From Gongronella butleri (taxonomy: Eukaryota; Mucoromycota; Mucoromycetes; Mucorales; Cunninghamellaceae): 64,000 nucleotides of DNA. The notes under the pieces were generated by a model. The model had not been told where the DNA came from and did not search any database. It saw only the letters and a list, made by a program, of their open reading frames with translations. A program made the translations under genes and the position numbers. Within the stretch, counting starts at the first letter, position 1, and the number at the start of each line of letters is the position of its first letter. Location of the stretch: contig JAIWZP010000001.1 of assembly GCA_025201375.1 (NCBI GenBank), positions 186,001 to 250,000 of the forward strand. The letters are read 5' to 3'. Below are positions 10,857 through 21,464 of the stretch, piece after piece.

Positions 10857-12403
10857 TTATTTCTGATTTGCGTTTCTAGACTTTGACCCAGCACCGCCGC
10901 CGCCATAGCTACCGCGCGAGGGATTGGCATTGGGGGCGTTACTGTTGCCACGGCGATAGAAGCTGCCCTGATGGCGGTAGCCATTGGCTTGCTGGCGCGG
11001 GGCCGAGGGGCGCGGGCGGCGCTCTTCGGCAAGAACAGTGTGCTTGGACGACAAAACAACCTTGTTTTGCGCGAGCGCCTTTTGCGCGGCCTCGGGTGTC
11101 TCAAAGTCAATGTACGCGCACGTGCGCCCATTCGTGCCCATCGTCAGCGACTTGATCGCGCCAAACTTGGAGAATGCTTCGTGCAATTGCTCCGTCGTCA
11201 CGTGGTTGAACACGTGCTTGACAAAGATCCCGACCACTTCTTCTGTAAAAAAAAAAAAAAAGAGCGAAAATATGAGAAAAGGCCAGAAAAAGCGCGTCGC
11301 GTCGCGTCGCGTGTAAACCCATGGATCTTTATCTCTTTTTCACCGTCTTTCTTGCTCTTTTGGCTCTCTTTTTTTCCGTTTTTGCCATTTTTGCTCCTTT
11401 TTTCCCCTCAATTTTCATCTTTCTTACCCTTGCGATGCTCCTTGGGTTGTTGCTGGGGCGAGGATTGCTGGGCGGGTGGCTGTGATGGTTGAGCTTGCTC
11501 CTTGATGGGGGACGCGGGGGTGACAGCGGGAGCTTGGGCGTGTTCCTTGACAGGGGAAGCTGGAGTGGCTGCAGCCTGGGCGGCCATGTTCTTGGAGGCC
11601 AGATCGGCCCATGATTTGGGCGCCTCGGGCTTGGCGGGGGTTGCGGGCGCCGTGGACGGGGCAGAGGGGGCCTCGGCGGCGGGGGCGGCGGCAGGCGCTT
11701 TCTGGGTGGCGGCGGCGGCAGGCGCAGGCGCAGGCGTTTGTTCCTTGGCGGGCTCCTGGCTGGCGGCCGCAACGGGTTCAATGGGCGCCTGTTGCTCTTG
11801 GACGGGGGCGGCGGGAGCGGGAGGAGCAGGTGCGGGCTCAGTGGCGGCCACAGCGGAAGGCGTGGGAGAGGCCATGGGCTCATTGTCTTGCTGCTTGATG
11901 CCATTGACCTTTGGCTGGTCATCCTTTTCTTCCTTGTCGTCGCAGGTATAGTAGTCAATGTCCACTTCATCTTTGAGGAAGCGGAAAATGTCATTGAGCA
12001 CATAGTAGCCATTGGGCTGCGGCGCAAGGAAGAACGATTGGCTGAATTTCTGCGAAGGGCCATCCATCACGCACATCTCGCCCAACACCTGGATCAAGAT
12101 GCCGCCATTCGCAGACAATTGGCTGTCCACCTGCGTCACAAGCACCTTGCAATCCTCAAAATTCAATTGCTCAATCTTGCTGCGGATCGCCTCTTGCCCG
12201 TGGAACGTCGTCACCGTCTCGCCCTCGTCACCACGCACAAAATACGAATCCTTGCTGTAAAACGCGTGAAGACGGTGTGGCTTCTTGTTCAAAAACGTGT
12301 AGTATTCACGCACAAACAGCAACCCAACATCCTGAGGCGCCGTCTGAGGCGCCTCCTTGTTCTTGGTGCTGCCGTGGTTGAGTTGAGAGACTGCTGCCGT
12401 CAT
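10857..12403 (-). CDS. nxt3: G3BP/Nxt3-like protein: NTF2-like domain plus RRM
   Basis: Two exons (12403-11428 and 11242-10857, 185-bp intron) give about 453 residues. Residues 25-150 form an NTF2-like domain, with VGLLFVREYYTFLNKKPHRL, the YSKDSYFVRG segment, GILIQVLGEM and FAPQ-like FLAPQPNGYYVLNDIFRF. A long Ala/Pro/Gln-rich linker follows. The C-terminus, starting at exon 2, is an RRM (GIFVKHVF, then TCAYIDFETPEAAQKAL) with an Arg/Gly/Asn-rich tail. This order matches the G3BP/Bre5/Nxt3 family, cytoplasmic RNA-binding proteins that partner a ubiquitin protease and take part in stress granules. Partner and substrate here are inferred from family membership. Confidence 0.9.
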
Positions 12404-12990
12404 GATGAAATAAAAAACCTGGTAAAAAAAACGGGAAAAACGCCTGCATCAATAATAGATCCATCAGATGAGTCAACGCGCGCGGGTCTTTGAGCCTTTT
12501 TCTCTCCATCCCAACACACAAACATGCCAATAGCACCCTTCACACACACTATTGCTTCTCCACTTACCGAAAAAAGGGTAAAAAGGGTAAAAAGAGAAGA
12601 GAAGAGGAGGGGAAAACAAAGAAAAAGATCTAGTTGCGCCGATGAAAAAAAGGGAAGAACAACGAAAAAAAGCCAGCAAGAAAAAAGGATACCCAAAAAA
12701 GGGGGCTCCGTGGCGCTGTTTCTCTCTATTCCCCCTTCACATTGCTCATCCCCCTCCCCTTTCTCTCCCCTTTTCCCCCATTGAAAGTAAAAACAATCAA
12801 AAGCATTGCCTCTTTTTATTCTAAAGTGGTTCTAATCCGTGCGCACCTGCACATTGGACACATCTGCATTCACACCAGCCGACAAAGCGCGAGGGCTGCT
12901 TCGTTCAAACGACCTGATACAAAAAAAAAAAAAAAAAAAAAAAAAAAACGTCAATTGGTCACCTCATGACCTCTTCATGCCTATTGGCGC
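12404..12990. other. Intergenic region between two minus-strand genes
   Basis: This is the probable promoter of the G3BP-like gene. The coding-strand side is rich in T and C. A 28-base poly-A run lies near 12921-12948. No gene was recognised. Confidence 0.5.
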
Positions 12991-13609
12991 TTACTCTGGG
13001 TAGCGAGCACGCGTGATCGGCGCACGTTGAGCCTCTTGGTACACCAATCTATCAACAAAATCACCAAAAATAAGCAAAATGCGTCTCAATTGGACGGAAA
13101 AAGGAGTCATGGCGATGTACCTGTAGTCGGCGAGCTTTTGAGCCTTGACGGCAAACGCCTCGTTGGTCTTGTCGTTCTCGGCGCTGGGCGTCATCAGACC
13201 CTCAATCCACTTGGTCATCACATTCTTGTTCTAAAAGATTAAAATATCAGCGTGAGTCCATTGTGCAAAGAGGTGGGATGGCCTAGGTCAAAAGAGGGAC
13301 ACTCTTTTGGATCCCAATTGAGATACATACACCAGCATTGCGGATCGATTGGTCGACATTGAACCAAACAAAGCCGACGGCAGCAACAATGGCGGTCGTG
13401 CGGAAAGCGGACGTGTTGAAGGCTGCAAAAAAATGAAAAACAAGAGCAACAGCGTGAGCAAAGAAAGTATGGAAGCCCGTGGCCAAAGCGAATAAAACAA
13501 GGAAACGCTTACTCTCGGCAGGCACCGACTCGGCCGCCTTGGTCTCGGTGGCATAGCCTCGTTTTAATAAGGGTGTCGCACGGCGAGCTTGCTGGACAAA
13601 GCGATGCAT
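12991..13609 (-). CDS. Small mitochondrial single-span membrane protein
   Basis: Four small exons (13609-13513, 13422-13331, 13230-13121, 13048-12991) join in consistent phase to about 118 residues. The N-terminus MHRFVQQARRATPLLKRGYA is Arg-rich and amphipathic, like a mitochondrial targeting peptide. One hydrophobic segment (about 38-56, TTAIVAAVGFVWFNV) follows. The C-terminal soluble part is charged and ends in TRARYPE. The spacing of a presequence, one membrane span and a tail with a YPE motif recalls fungal-specific accessory subunits of respiratory complex I, such as the 17.8-kDa type. The similarity is weak by eye, so I leave the name open. An inner-membrane location is inference. Confidence 0.7.
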
Positions 13610-13972
13610 TGCGACAAAAGGGATAATAAAGAGGTATGAAGTAAAGAACAAAAAAAAGAGTAGCCCGTCAAAAACGAGGATTGATTGTGTTTTGATGAAT
13701 GGGACCGCCTTGAGCTGCCGTCCGGTCCGGACTTTACGTTGAAATCCCGCATCCATGAGGCGCTAATCCGTTCCCCTTTTTTGTGTTCATGCCGCCGTTT
13801 TTTGCGCAGCGCCTCGCCTGGGATTTTGGGCCAATTTTACTTTTGGTTATTTCTCGACAGCCAGACGGCAGGATGACACGCAAGTAGGCTCAAACGAAAG
13901 CCCTGCGCATCCGCAACATGATGCCTGCTTTGAACAATGCATCATTCTTGAGATTAGCCTGTCGTCAGGAAT
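13610..13972. other. Intergenic DNA left of the repeat island
   Basis: The first ~150 bases form the probable promoter of the small mitochondrial protein gene. Nothing else was recognised. Confidence 0.4.
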
Positions 13973-14400
13973 GTCAGCCATTTTTTGATCCAGGTATGTC
14001 AAATGCAACGCGGGCAAAGCCAAGCCATTGCGATTGGCCTTTTTTTTTTTTTTTTGTGATGATCAGCACGTGTTTGAATGCCATCTGCCGTGTGCACAGC
14101 GAATGTCAGTCACTTTTGACTCGGGTACGTCAAATGCAACGCGGGCAAAGCAAAACCAGTGCGATTGACCTTTTTTTTTTGTAATGATCAGCGCGTGTTT
14201 GGGTGCCATCTGCCGTGTGCACAGCGAATGTCAGTCACTTTTGACTCGGGTACGTCAAATGCAACGCGGGCAAAGTAAAACCAGCGTGATTGATCTTTTT
14301 TTTTGTGATGACCAGCGCGTGTTTGGGTGCCATCTGCCGTATACGTACGCAGCGCATGTCAGGTATTTTTTTTGGCTCGGGCACAACGACTGCAACAGCT
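13973..14400 (+). repeat. Tandem repeat, ~125-bp unit, about 3.3 copies
   Basis: Units run 13973-14104 (132 bp), 14105-14229 (125 bp), 14230-14357 (128 bp) and a broken fourth copy to about 14400. Each starts at GTCAG, then has GGGTACGTCAAATGCAACGC, a poly-T stretch of 8-16, and CATCTGCCGTGTGCACAGCG. Length differences come mainly from the poly-T stretch. Units 2 and 3 are more alike than unit 1. No protein frame is conserved across the units. Confidence 0.92.
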
Positions 14401-14750
14401 CTCTCAATGGCGGCCCGAAGCGACCAAAATGTGACCACCCTTTACCAAGTACTTGCGCTTACAGTAGTCTGGCTAAAATACAGTACCTGAAGCCAAATAC
14501 CGTATGGTGCCCGGGTCGGATGAGCTGAAATGAAGACCTGAAATGCTGAGGAAATTCAGGTTCAGGTCACAAAGATTCTGCATGAAAATTCGACCGAAAC
14601 CCGACCTGAAAAAAAACAAAAGACTGAAACCTGACCTGATTTATATTTTAATTCAGGCTCAAGGGCTTGAAATGTACGACCTGAATGACCTAAACCTGAA
14701 AGCCCAACTTTTACGATAGAGCGTGCAGGTCGGCTTCAGCTTTCAGGTCA
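14401..14750. other. Degenerate TTCAGG/CCTGAA-rich flank
   Basis: The sequence carries scattered CCTGAA and TTCAGG words in both orientations, which look like decayed units of the neighbouring 41-bp array. No gene is present. Confidence 0.6.
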
Positions 14751-15240
14751 ATTATTTCAGGTTGTCGGGCATCAGGTCATTTCAGCTCTATTCAGGTACA
14801 AATTGTTTCAGGTCGTCGGTTTTCAGCTCAGTTCAGGTGCTGGCTATTTCAGGTCGTCGGTTTTCAGCTCATTTCAGGCGATGGCTATTTCAGGCCGTCG
14901 GTTTTCAGCTCATTTCAGGTGCGATTCATTTCAGGTCGTCAGTTTTCAGGTCAATTCAGGTGCTGGCTATTTCAGGTTTTCAGGTCGTCGGTTTTCAGGT
15001 CAATTCAGGTGCTGAAATCGTGAATTGACCTGAAAACCGACGACCTGAAATGAATCACACCTGAATTGAGCTGAAAATCGATGACCTGAAATGAAACGCA
15101 CCTGAATTGACCTGATGAAAACCGACGACCTGAAGCGAGGACCTGCACCTGAATTGACCTGAAAACCGACGAGCTGAAAACTGACGAGCTGAAACGACCT
15201 GAGAGCTGAACTGAACTGAAATAATGACCTGACAATTGAA
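14751..15240. repeat. 41-bp repeat array arranged as a large inverted repeat
   Basis: The left arm has exact 41-bp spacing of units starting TTTCAGGTCGTCGGTTTTCA at 14806, 14847, 14888, 14929 and 14970. The right arm carries the reverse complement, with units starting (C)TGAATTGACCTGAAAACC at about 15021, 15061, 15102 and 15149. The turn-round point is near 15012-15020, so a transcript or single strand could fold into a hairpin of more than 150 base pairs. Every unit is built on the core TTCAGG. Because 41 is not a multiple of three, the open frames through it are accidental. Confidence 0.93.
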
Positions 15241-15656
15241 GACTTGCTGAATTAATTCAGGCATCTCGGTCGGTTTCAGGTTGATTTTGTTAGGGTTGCT
15301 TATCGGTCGATTGAGACGAGATTGACCCCATCTCATCTCGATCGAAGAAAAATTTGACGTGTCTCGATCGATATGGTTATCGAGACAGTATCTCATGTTT
15401 CGGGATTCGAGACTTATCGAGATTCTCATGCACCCCTTTTTCAAGAATTCAAAAAAGATTTTTTGACCTTTTGATGAATATTTTCGATCGAGAAATCGAT
15501 CGATATTACGATTGAGATCACGACTGATCGATATTTCGAGACTTTTCGAGATGTAAGCTATTTCCAAGAAAAAGTTCAGCCCAAAAATCAAAAAAGTGTT
15601 CGAAAATTCAATCCAAAGTTACCGTACATACAGCACGGTACAGTAAAAAAAATAAA
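15241..15656. other. TCGAT/CGAGA-rich simple-sequence region
   Basis: From about 15300 to 15560 the DNA is packed with TCGAT, CGATCGAT and CGAGA words in both orientations. It resembles a second, more decayed low-complexity array. No coding potential was seen. Confidence 0.55.
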
Positions 15657-16010
15657 AGTTCCATGCAATCCACGCACTTACCGGTAATTTGGAAGCAAGT
15701 GTCAAACCTTAAATTTTTGCAAAAAATACAGTATCATATTATTGCCCAAAGTAGGCACTTTTCTCAGTCGATCGGCGTTCATGCGCCACTCTTTGGGTTT
15801 TTCTTAAGTTGGTGGGGCGACGACCTGCCGCCATTTTGTCTGCCAGTAGCAAATTGTCGGAATTACCTGTTTGGGATGCATTGATCACTCGGAGATCAAA
15901 ATTTCCCAAATTTGGCATTTTCTGAGGTTGAAATGTGTGACCCCTGAATTTTTCAAAAGTGGTCGTAGCACTTTGGGGATTTAAGTTTTTCTGTTGCAAA
16001 ATTTGCGCTG
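15657..16010 (+). repeat. Dispersed repeat C, copy 1
   Basis: This aligns in the same orientation with 63657-64000. Shared blocks include TTCCATGCAAT, GTGTCAAACCTTAAATTTTT, CACTTTTCTCAGTCGATCG, TGCATTGATCACTCGGAG and CAAAAGTGGTCGTAGC. This copy is longer at several points, including a TACAGTATCATA-type motif at 15727-15740 that is absent from the other copy. It has no conserved protein frame. Confidence 0.88.
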
Positions 16011-17632
16011 ATTGCGATGCGGCTGATTTTGAGCGGGCTCAACCAAGCGGATGGCAAGATAAATTTAAAAAAGGGCAAATTTGAAGTTTTCGGAATTTGC
16101 GTGTTCAAAAAAAATCCATCTCGCTCGAGCACCGGGACGTTAGAAGAGTTCATCCCTTCAAGCGATTTTCATCTGCGGGCAGGTGGGCTCTATGATACTG
16201 TAAAAAAAATTCTGGAGGCACAGCAAGCCGGCAATGTCTGAAAAACACGCTTTGTCGTTTTCAAATGCAAATGTGGTGCATGTTTTGTGCGGCGTGAGGC
16301 GCGTGACGCTGCTGATGCAAGCATTAAATGATTAAAAAAATAACAACACTGTTCTACGTCCGTCTCTGGTACCTACTGTTTGATACTACTGTATGTAGTG
16401 CTCTGGTTCTGTTCACCGAGATTAAAAAATGAATGAACAACGAAGAATCAAACATTAATTTACTGTATTTGTACAGTAGGAGGTACGTACGGTCGTACGG
16501 AGCGTACAACAGTAGGTACAGTAATAAAATCCAACAAAAGAATGGAAATTGAGTGCTTTTGTGCATTTTCTCGGCATCTCGCTCGGGGCGCGCTACTAGT
16601 GGCTGATTGCTTGATTTTTTTTCAAATGATCATCATCAGAAAAGAGATGCTTACTGTATTAGCGCTTCCTTCGTTCTTTGCTTGCCGTCTGGCGCTCTTC
16701 TTGCCTCGTGCGTCCCATTCTCCCATGTCAGTTTGATTCGTCGACTCTGGGTATTATGATACCCATTTTTCAATTTTATTTTGTTTGGAGCATTTTATGA
16801 TACTGTATGATGATATCACAATCATCGTGTGTTTCGTGCCAGCAGTCATTCTTGCTTGGCACCGTACATGCGCTTCCCGGGTTTTTACAGTACTGTATCT
16901 ATCGAGCCTTGTGACATCATCATTCCAGTACGTGTTGTTGTTTCAGGGACCAACAGTGGCTGGTTGACAAATTTCAAGTCCATTTAACCTGGAGTTGCCG
17001 CTAGCAATCTTGTTCCATCAGAACTTATTCAAATGGTGCACGCTCTGTTTGCAGTGCAGCATTTCAAGGTTTCTTGGCATAGCTCTCGAGAAAATAATCG
17101 CAAAAAAATTGGACAACGAGGAGCATCACTGCGACTTTTTAAAGTGATTGGCCAGTCTGCCCACTTTTTTTTTTATTGCTGACGAGAAAGCCTAAGATCA
17201 TTCCAAAATATGGACGTGTTCCATGATGGACACCAGGACAAAAAGACGCTTGGTTGTTGCGTGAAATGCACGAAAATCGCATTTTCGCGTATCGCGTTTT
17301 CGCCGTCCAATGACACGACGCATTTGTCCTGACACTGCCACAATAACGCGTATCTGGTATGCGTACGTATAATATCGCTTTTGCAGCAGCCATTGAGGCA
17401 CGGAAATGTCACTGAAAGCAAGCAAATGCAATTGCGCCAAGTTTGGATTTGGGGGGCAAGGACAAGGCGGCCCGGGATTTCCGGCGGCGTTTGGAAGTGA
17501 TTGGCAAGGCCCTTGTTGCCAAGCTTGTTTTTGGGGGGTCGCAGCAGTAAAAAAGGGCAAATCTGTCCCTGTTTGGACTTGGCTCTCTTGTTACTTTTCC
17601 CGCTTTCTTTTTTTCTCTTTCTCACCTCTTTT
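16011..17632. other. Long intergenic region, AT-rich
   Basis: No gene is supported. The region holds several TACTGTATGATA-type motifs (near 16190, 16375-16400, 16797-16816). The last ~60 bases are a CT-rich leader for the ankyrin gene. Confidence 0.45.
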
Positions 17633-19000
17633 ATGAAACGACCTATCAACGCGGTTGCCGACAAGGATGAGGCGTTGGCCAAGAAGCGTGCGGTTGCCGA
17701 GGACGAAGATGACGCTGTTTCTGCACTGTGGAAGGCGATCACGGTGTCTGCGCTTGATATGAAGGCGCTGTACCAGTATATCAAGAAGAAAGGGGACCTT
17801 GGAGTGGTGAACGACGACGGCTACGGGCTTATTTACCTTGCCGCGCGCAACAACAGCATGGAGGCGCTGCGTCTGTTGCTTTTGACAGGCGATTTGGACA
17901 TCAATCAGGCACATGGCCCGCATCAAGAGCAGGCGATACACGCCGCGGCGAGCGCTGGCAGCTACGACGCCATTGAGCTGCTTTTGGAGCATGGCGCCAT
18001 GGTGGATGGGATCGACAGCCTTGGCCATACACCACTGTCAAATAGCCTGTTTGCCAAATCGGTCGAATGCACGGAATTGCTCATGAATGCCAAGGCGCCG
18101 CTCGACTCGGTGGACCAGCAGGGCAACTCGCTCATGCACCTTGCCGCCACCAACCAATTCGCGGCAGTCATTCCGACGCTCATCGAGCACGGCGTGGCCA
18201 TTGATCCGCGCAACCATAGACAACTCACACCGCTGGCTATTGCTATTGGGCTCGGGTACCAGGACGTCGTCAACGCGCTGATCGCCGGCGGCGCAGACGT
18301 CAATGGGAACGTGCGCTTCGTGTCGTTGCTGCACCACGCCATCATGTGGAATCGCTACGACGCGGTGGTGGCCCTCGTGGACCATGGCGCGCGCGTCAAT
18401 GTCGTCAATGCCATGGAAGAATCGCCGTTGCTCGTCGCCGTCCAGCAGCGCAAAATCGACATGGTGCGCTACCTGCTCAAAAAGGGCGCGGATCCCTGCT
18501 TCACCGCGACCGCGACCGCCAATGAAGACGACAGTGACATGGCCGAAAACGACGAAAACGATGAAAACGGCGACGCCAAAGCCAATGGCACAGCCGTGGC
18601 CAATGCCAACAATTTGCCCCTGTTGTACGCGGCGAATCACGGGTACACCGAGATGTGCGCGCTGCTCATTACCGCCAACACGTCGCCCTTTTTCATCCAA
18701 ATGGCCGCGGACATGAGCCAGCGCGTCGGCATGGCGCCCACCGCGTCGTTCCTGCGCAATCGCGCCCAGCAGTTGCAGGACGCACCAGCATCGGACGCGC
18801 CGTCCGCATCCACGCGCCATTCGTCCATCTCCTTGTCCACTACCACCCACGACAGCCCGGATCTCGCGGCGTCCGATACAATTGCCAATGCCAACCACGC
18901 GGGCTCCGTCTCTACCCCCAATTCCAAGGTCTTTGATTTTATCCAGGGCCTCAGTGATGACGAGGATGGCCAGCCGTCGTCGCACTCGGCTGTGCTATGA
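17633..19000 (+). CDS. Ankyrin-repeat protein
   Basis: This single exon encodes 455 residues. The first ATG after a T/C-rich leader is chosen as the start. The frame is open further upstream, but that part looks like untranslated leader. Ankyrin repeats occupy about 60-330, with typical helices and turns: DGYGLIYLAARNNSMEALRL, LEHGAMVDGIDSLGHTPL, GNSLMHLAATNQFAAVIPTL, LTPLAIAIGLGYQDVVNALI and LLVAVQQRKIDMVRYLLKKG. An acidic DENDEN insert splits the last repeats, and the tail is Ser/Thr-rich and ends GLSDDEDGQ. KRP near the N-terminus could serve as a nuclear signal. The protein probably acts as a protein-binding scaffold. No enzymatic domain is present and I cannot name its partner. Confidence 0.88.
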   Translation: MKRPINAVADKDEALAKKRAVAEDEDDAVSALWKAITVSALDMKALYQYIKKKGDLGVVNDDGYGLIYLAARNNSMEALRLLLLTGDLDINQAHGPHQEQAIHAAASAGSYDAIELLLEHGAMVDGIDSLGHTPLSNSLFAKSVECTELLMNAKAPLDSVDQQGNSLMHLAATNQFAAVIPTLIEHGVAIDPRNHRQLTPLAIAIGLGYQDVVNALIAGGADVNGNVRFVSLLHHAIMWNRYDAVVALVDHGARVNVVNAMEESPLLVAVQQRKIDMVRYLLKKGADPCFTATATANEDDSDMAENDENDENGDAKANGTAVANANNLPLLYAANHGYTEMCALLITANTSPFFIQMAADMSQRVGMAPTASFLRNRAQQLQDAPASDAPSASTRHSSISLSTTTHDSPDLAASDTIANANHAGSVSTPNSKVFDFIQGLSDDEDGQPSSHSAVL

Positions 19001-19230
19001 CCTGCTTTTTTTTTTTTTTCTTCCTTGAACACAGTATACCCGACTCTTTTTGTTGCGCCAATGGGCCACTATTTTTTTTTTTTTTCCCTTGCGCACTTTT
19101 TACAAAACCAATAAAAAAGAAAGAAGTATCTACACAATAGACGTTTTATTTGCATGGAGGTGGCATGACGTTGAGGGGGTGTGATAAGAGTGGGATGTGC
19201 ATGAGATGGGGGAAACGGGGGTGGGCGCGC

Positions 19231-19783
19231 TTAGATTTCGGCCAATTCACGGAGACGACGAACGGTGGAGCGAACGGTCGCAGCAGCCGTGGTCCTAGAA
19301 AGCGAGAAAGCAAAAAAAAAAGGGAGATGAGCCACCATGGTTGCTGATTTTTGGGGGTTTCTTTCATTTTAAAGGGAGACAATTGACTTACGAGACAGTG
19401 TAGGCACCGCCGGCCATCACCTTGGAGCAGCCCTTGCACTTCCAGATACCGACAGCCGTGCGCTTGACGGCGTCCTAGGAAACAAGAAAAAGAAAGAAAA
19501 TGAGCGAATGATCCAAAAGAAGGGGGATTTTTCTCATTTTTTTGTTTGTTTGGGTGCAATTGGTTTACCTTGCCACAGAAGGTGCAGGTGTACTTGGAGT
19601 GCTGGGTGATTTCCATCTTCTTCACTTGCTTACGGAGCGAGGCACCGTAGCGGGTACCGTATTTACCAGTGATGCCGACTTTCTTTGTGCGCTTGGCCTA
19701 GAGATTGGAGATGGATGAGTACAAATGGACATGATGAATGGATGGATGGATAGATGGATGGTTGCCGCCCGTGTACTTACCAT
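19231..19783 (-). CDS. rpl43: 60S ribosomal protein eL43 (L37a)
   Basis: Four exons (19783-19781, 19697-19569, 19474-19392, 19294-19231) give 92 residues, the exact family length. Exon 1 holds only the ATG. The sequence begins [20 protein letters not shown] and carries the zinc-binding pairs CTFC and CKGC, then [11 protein letters not shown] and a final RRLREL. It is a structural protein of the large ribosomal subunit in the cytoplasm. It is divergently transcribed from uL29, with start codons about 207 bases apart. This suggests a shared bidirectional promoter that keeps two large-subunit proteins in step. Confidence 0.96.
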
Positions 19784-19990
19784 ATTAAAGAATAAGGAAA
19801 AAGGAAAGAGGAAGAAGAAAAAAAAAAGTGAGGCCCAAGTCTGGCCTTATTTTCATGCGGCGAGAGCGGGGCGGTGGGTGCCTGTCGGACGGCAGCCGGA
19901 CCTCAAAGCCAGGATCCATAAAAGTCCCGCCATGCCCGCCATTTGTTTCTTCTTTTTCTCCCTCTTTTCCTTACTTTTGCTTCATCCGTC
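19784..19990. promoter_or_regulatory. Bidirectional promoter of eL43 and uL29
   Basis: The interval lies between two divergent ribosomal protein start codons. It has an AG-rich side next to eL43 and a CT-rich side next to uL29, so both transcripts get pyrimidine-rich leaders. I identify no specific factor site with confidence. Confidence 0.7.
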
Positions 19991-20800
19991 ATGGTAAGGC
20001 TCCCTACCACTCATCCATCCATCCATCCATCCCGCGCCATCCATCCATCCTAGCACATTGCTCTCTCTCTCTCTTTTTGTCTCGCTTGTACATTCCAACT
20101 TTTGGACGAAATCGTACGAAACATGCATGAATCGACGTCATGGATCGACAAACGACAATGACTACCTACTTTTGACGACGACAGGGGCACCCGCCACCCC
20201 TCGCCCGTGCCCCTCAATTCGTCGACATGTGCATTGCCGAGAAAAGAGAGCTTGTTACTAGGATTGCGATCGGCAAGGAGGATGGATTTGCTCATTCCTC
20301 CCTTTTTTTGCGCATACCCCTCACCTTTTTTTTCTTTTTTTTTTGTGTGACACGCAGGCCGTCAAAGCTCAAGAACTGCGCAACAAGAACAAGGCTGAAT
20401 TGGTCAAGCTCCTTGACGAGGCCAAGCAAGAACTTGCTTCCCTCCGTGTCCAAAAGGTTGCTGGTGCCTCTGCCGCCAAGCTTCAAGAGATGTAAGTGGC
20501 CCTTTATATTAATTCTGGCACATCAATGGGAGGAATTGGCGACTCACAGTTTTTTTTTTTTTAAAAAGTGGCCACGCCCGCCGCAACATCGCCCGCATCT
20601 TGACCGTCATCAACCAGACCCAGCGCGAGCAATTGCGCCTCTTCTACCAAAAGAAGAAGTTCACTCCTCTCGACCTCCGCGTCAAGAAGACCCGTGCCAT
20701 GCGCCGCGCCTTGACTCCCTTTGAGCAAAGCAAGAAGACCCTCAAGCAGCAGAAGAAGGAGCAAGCTTTCCCCCAGCGCAAGTACGCTGTCAAGGCTTAG
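19991..20800 (+). CDS. rpl35: 60S ribosomal protein uL29 (L35)
   Basis: Three exons (19991-19993, 20358-20491, 20569-20800) give 122 residues, matching the family. Exon 1 again encodes only Met and is followed by a long 364-bp first intron. Diagnostic blocks are [54 protein letters not shown] and the end [10 protein letters not shown]. The protein sits near the polypeptide exit tunnel and is known to contact the signal recognition particle and nascent-chain factors. The long ATG-adjacent intron is typical of regulated fungal ribosomal protein genes and carries CATC tetranucleotide repeats near 20012-20050. Confidence 0.96.
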
Positions 20801-21464
20801 ATTTTTTTCATCCAAACACTGCTTCCTCTTGATTCCTTGTTTTTCGTCGTCGGTCAGCTCCTTTTTCCCCAATAAAAAAAGGAATTGTTAGCGTCATCAT
20901 TTAATTTTGTGCCAATTGTTGCCTTTTCCCCTTGACAATTCATTGTCCTCTCGCTTCCATCCCCCCCCCCCGAGCAGGCAATTAAGCGTGGACACACGGG
21001 CGCGGCAATGTGTAAAAAAAAAAAAATCAGGGTTTCCAGGGGGAAGTTTTGCCGAGTTTGGCATTTCTTTGTTACGGCAATTAGCAGGTGACGCGCTTCT
21101 TTCCGTTCCGACGCGTTGCAATTCATTGTTCCTGGTCAGTTTCATTTCATCCATTCTATGATCGACATGGAGAGCATCCAAGAGATTGACAAGGGGGCTG
21201 TCGCGTGCTCTCGTTCTTGAAGAGGAAGTGTGTTTTTTTTTCTGTTTACCCTGCTGCTCTCTCCAGGGAAAAAGAACAATCAATTTGATCGTGCACAAAA
21301 AGGGACGCTGTTTCTCGCGTCTTTAGCGCATTTCTTCTCATCTTTATCCCTCTTTTTACCCAGTATTCCCCCCCCCCTCGCCACTCTTTTTTTTTTTTTG
21401 TTCATTTTTTTTACCGTCCCCGCCCACTCATTTCGCCCCCATTCCCTTCATTGACTTGTTTCCA
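20801..21464. other. Intergenic region, uL29 to HMG-box gene
   Basis: The 664 bases contain the 3' end of uL29 (AATAAA near 20871) and a strongly CT-rich, poly-T leader up to the next gene. No other gene was found. Confidence 0.5.

Noticed and set aside
11502..12493. Two plus-strand frames of 149 and 251 codons opposite the G3BP-like gene
   Set aside because: Both are products of the Ala/Pro-rich linker read on the other strand, giving Gly/Ala/Trp low complexity.
14723..15235. Repeating peptides (FQVVGFQ-like) translated through the 41-bp array
   Set aside because: The unit length is not a multiple of three and the frame changes each unit, so this is not a repeat protein.
14751..15240. CRISPR array
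   Set aside because: Units are contiguous without unique spacers, occur in both orientations, and the DNA is eukaryotic.
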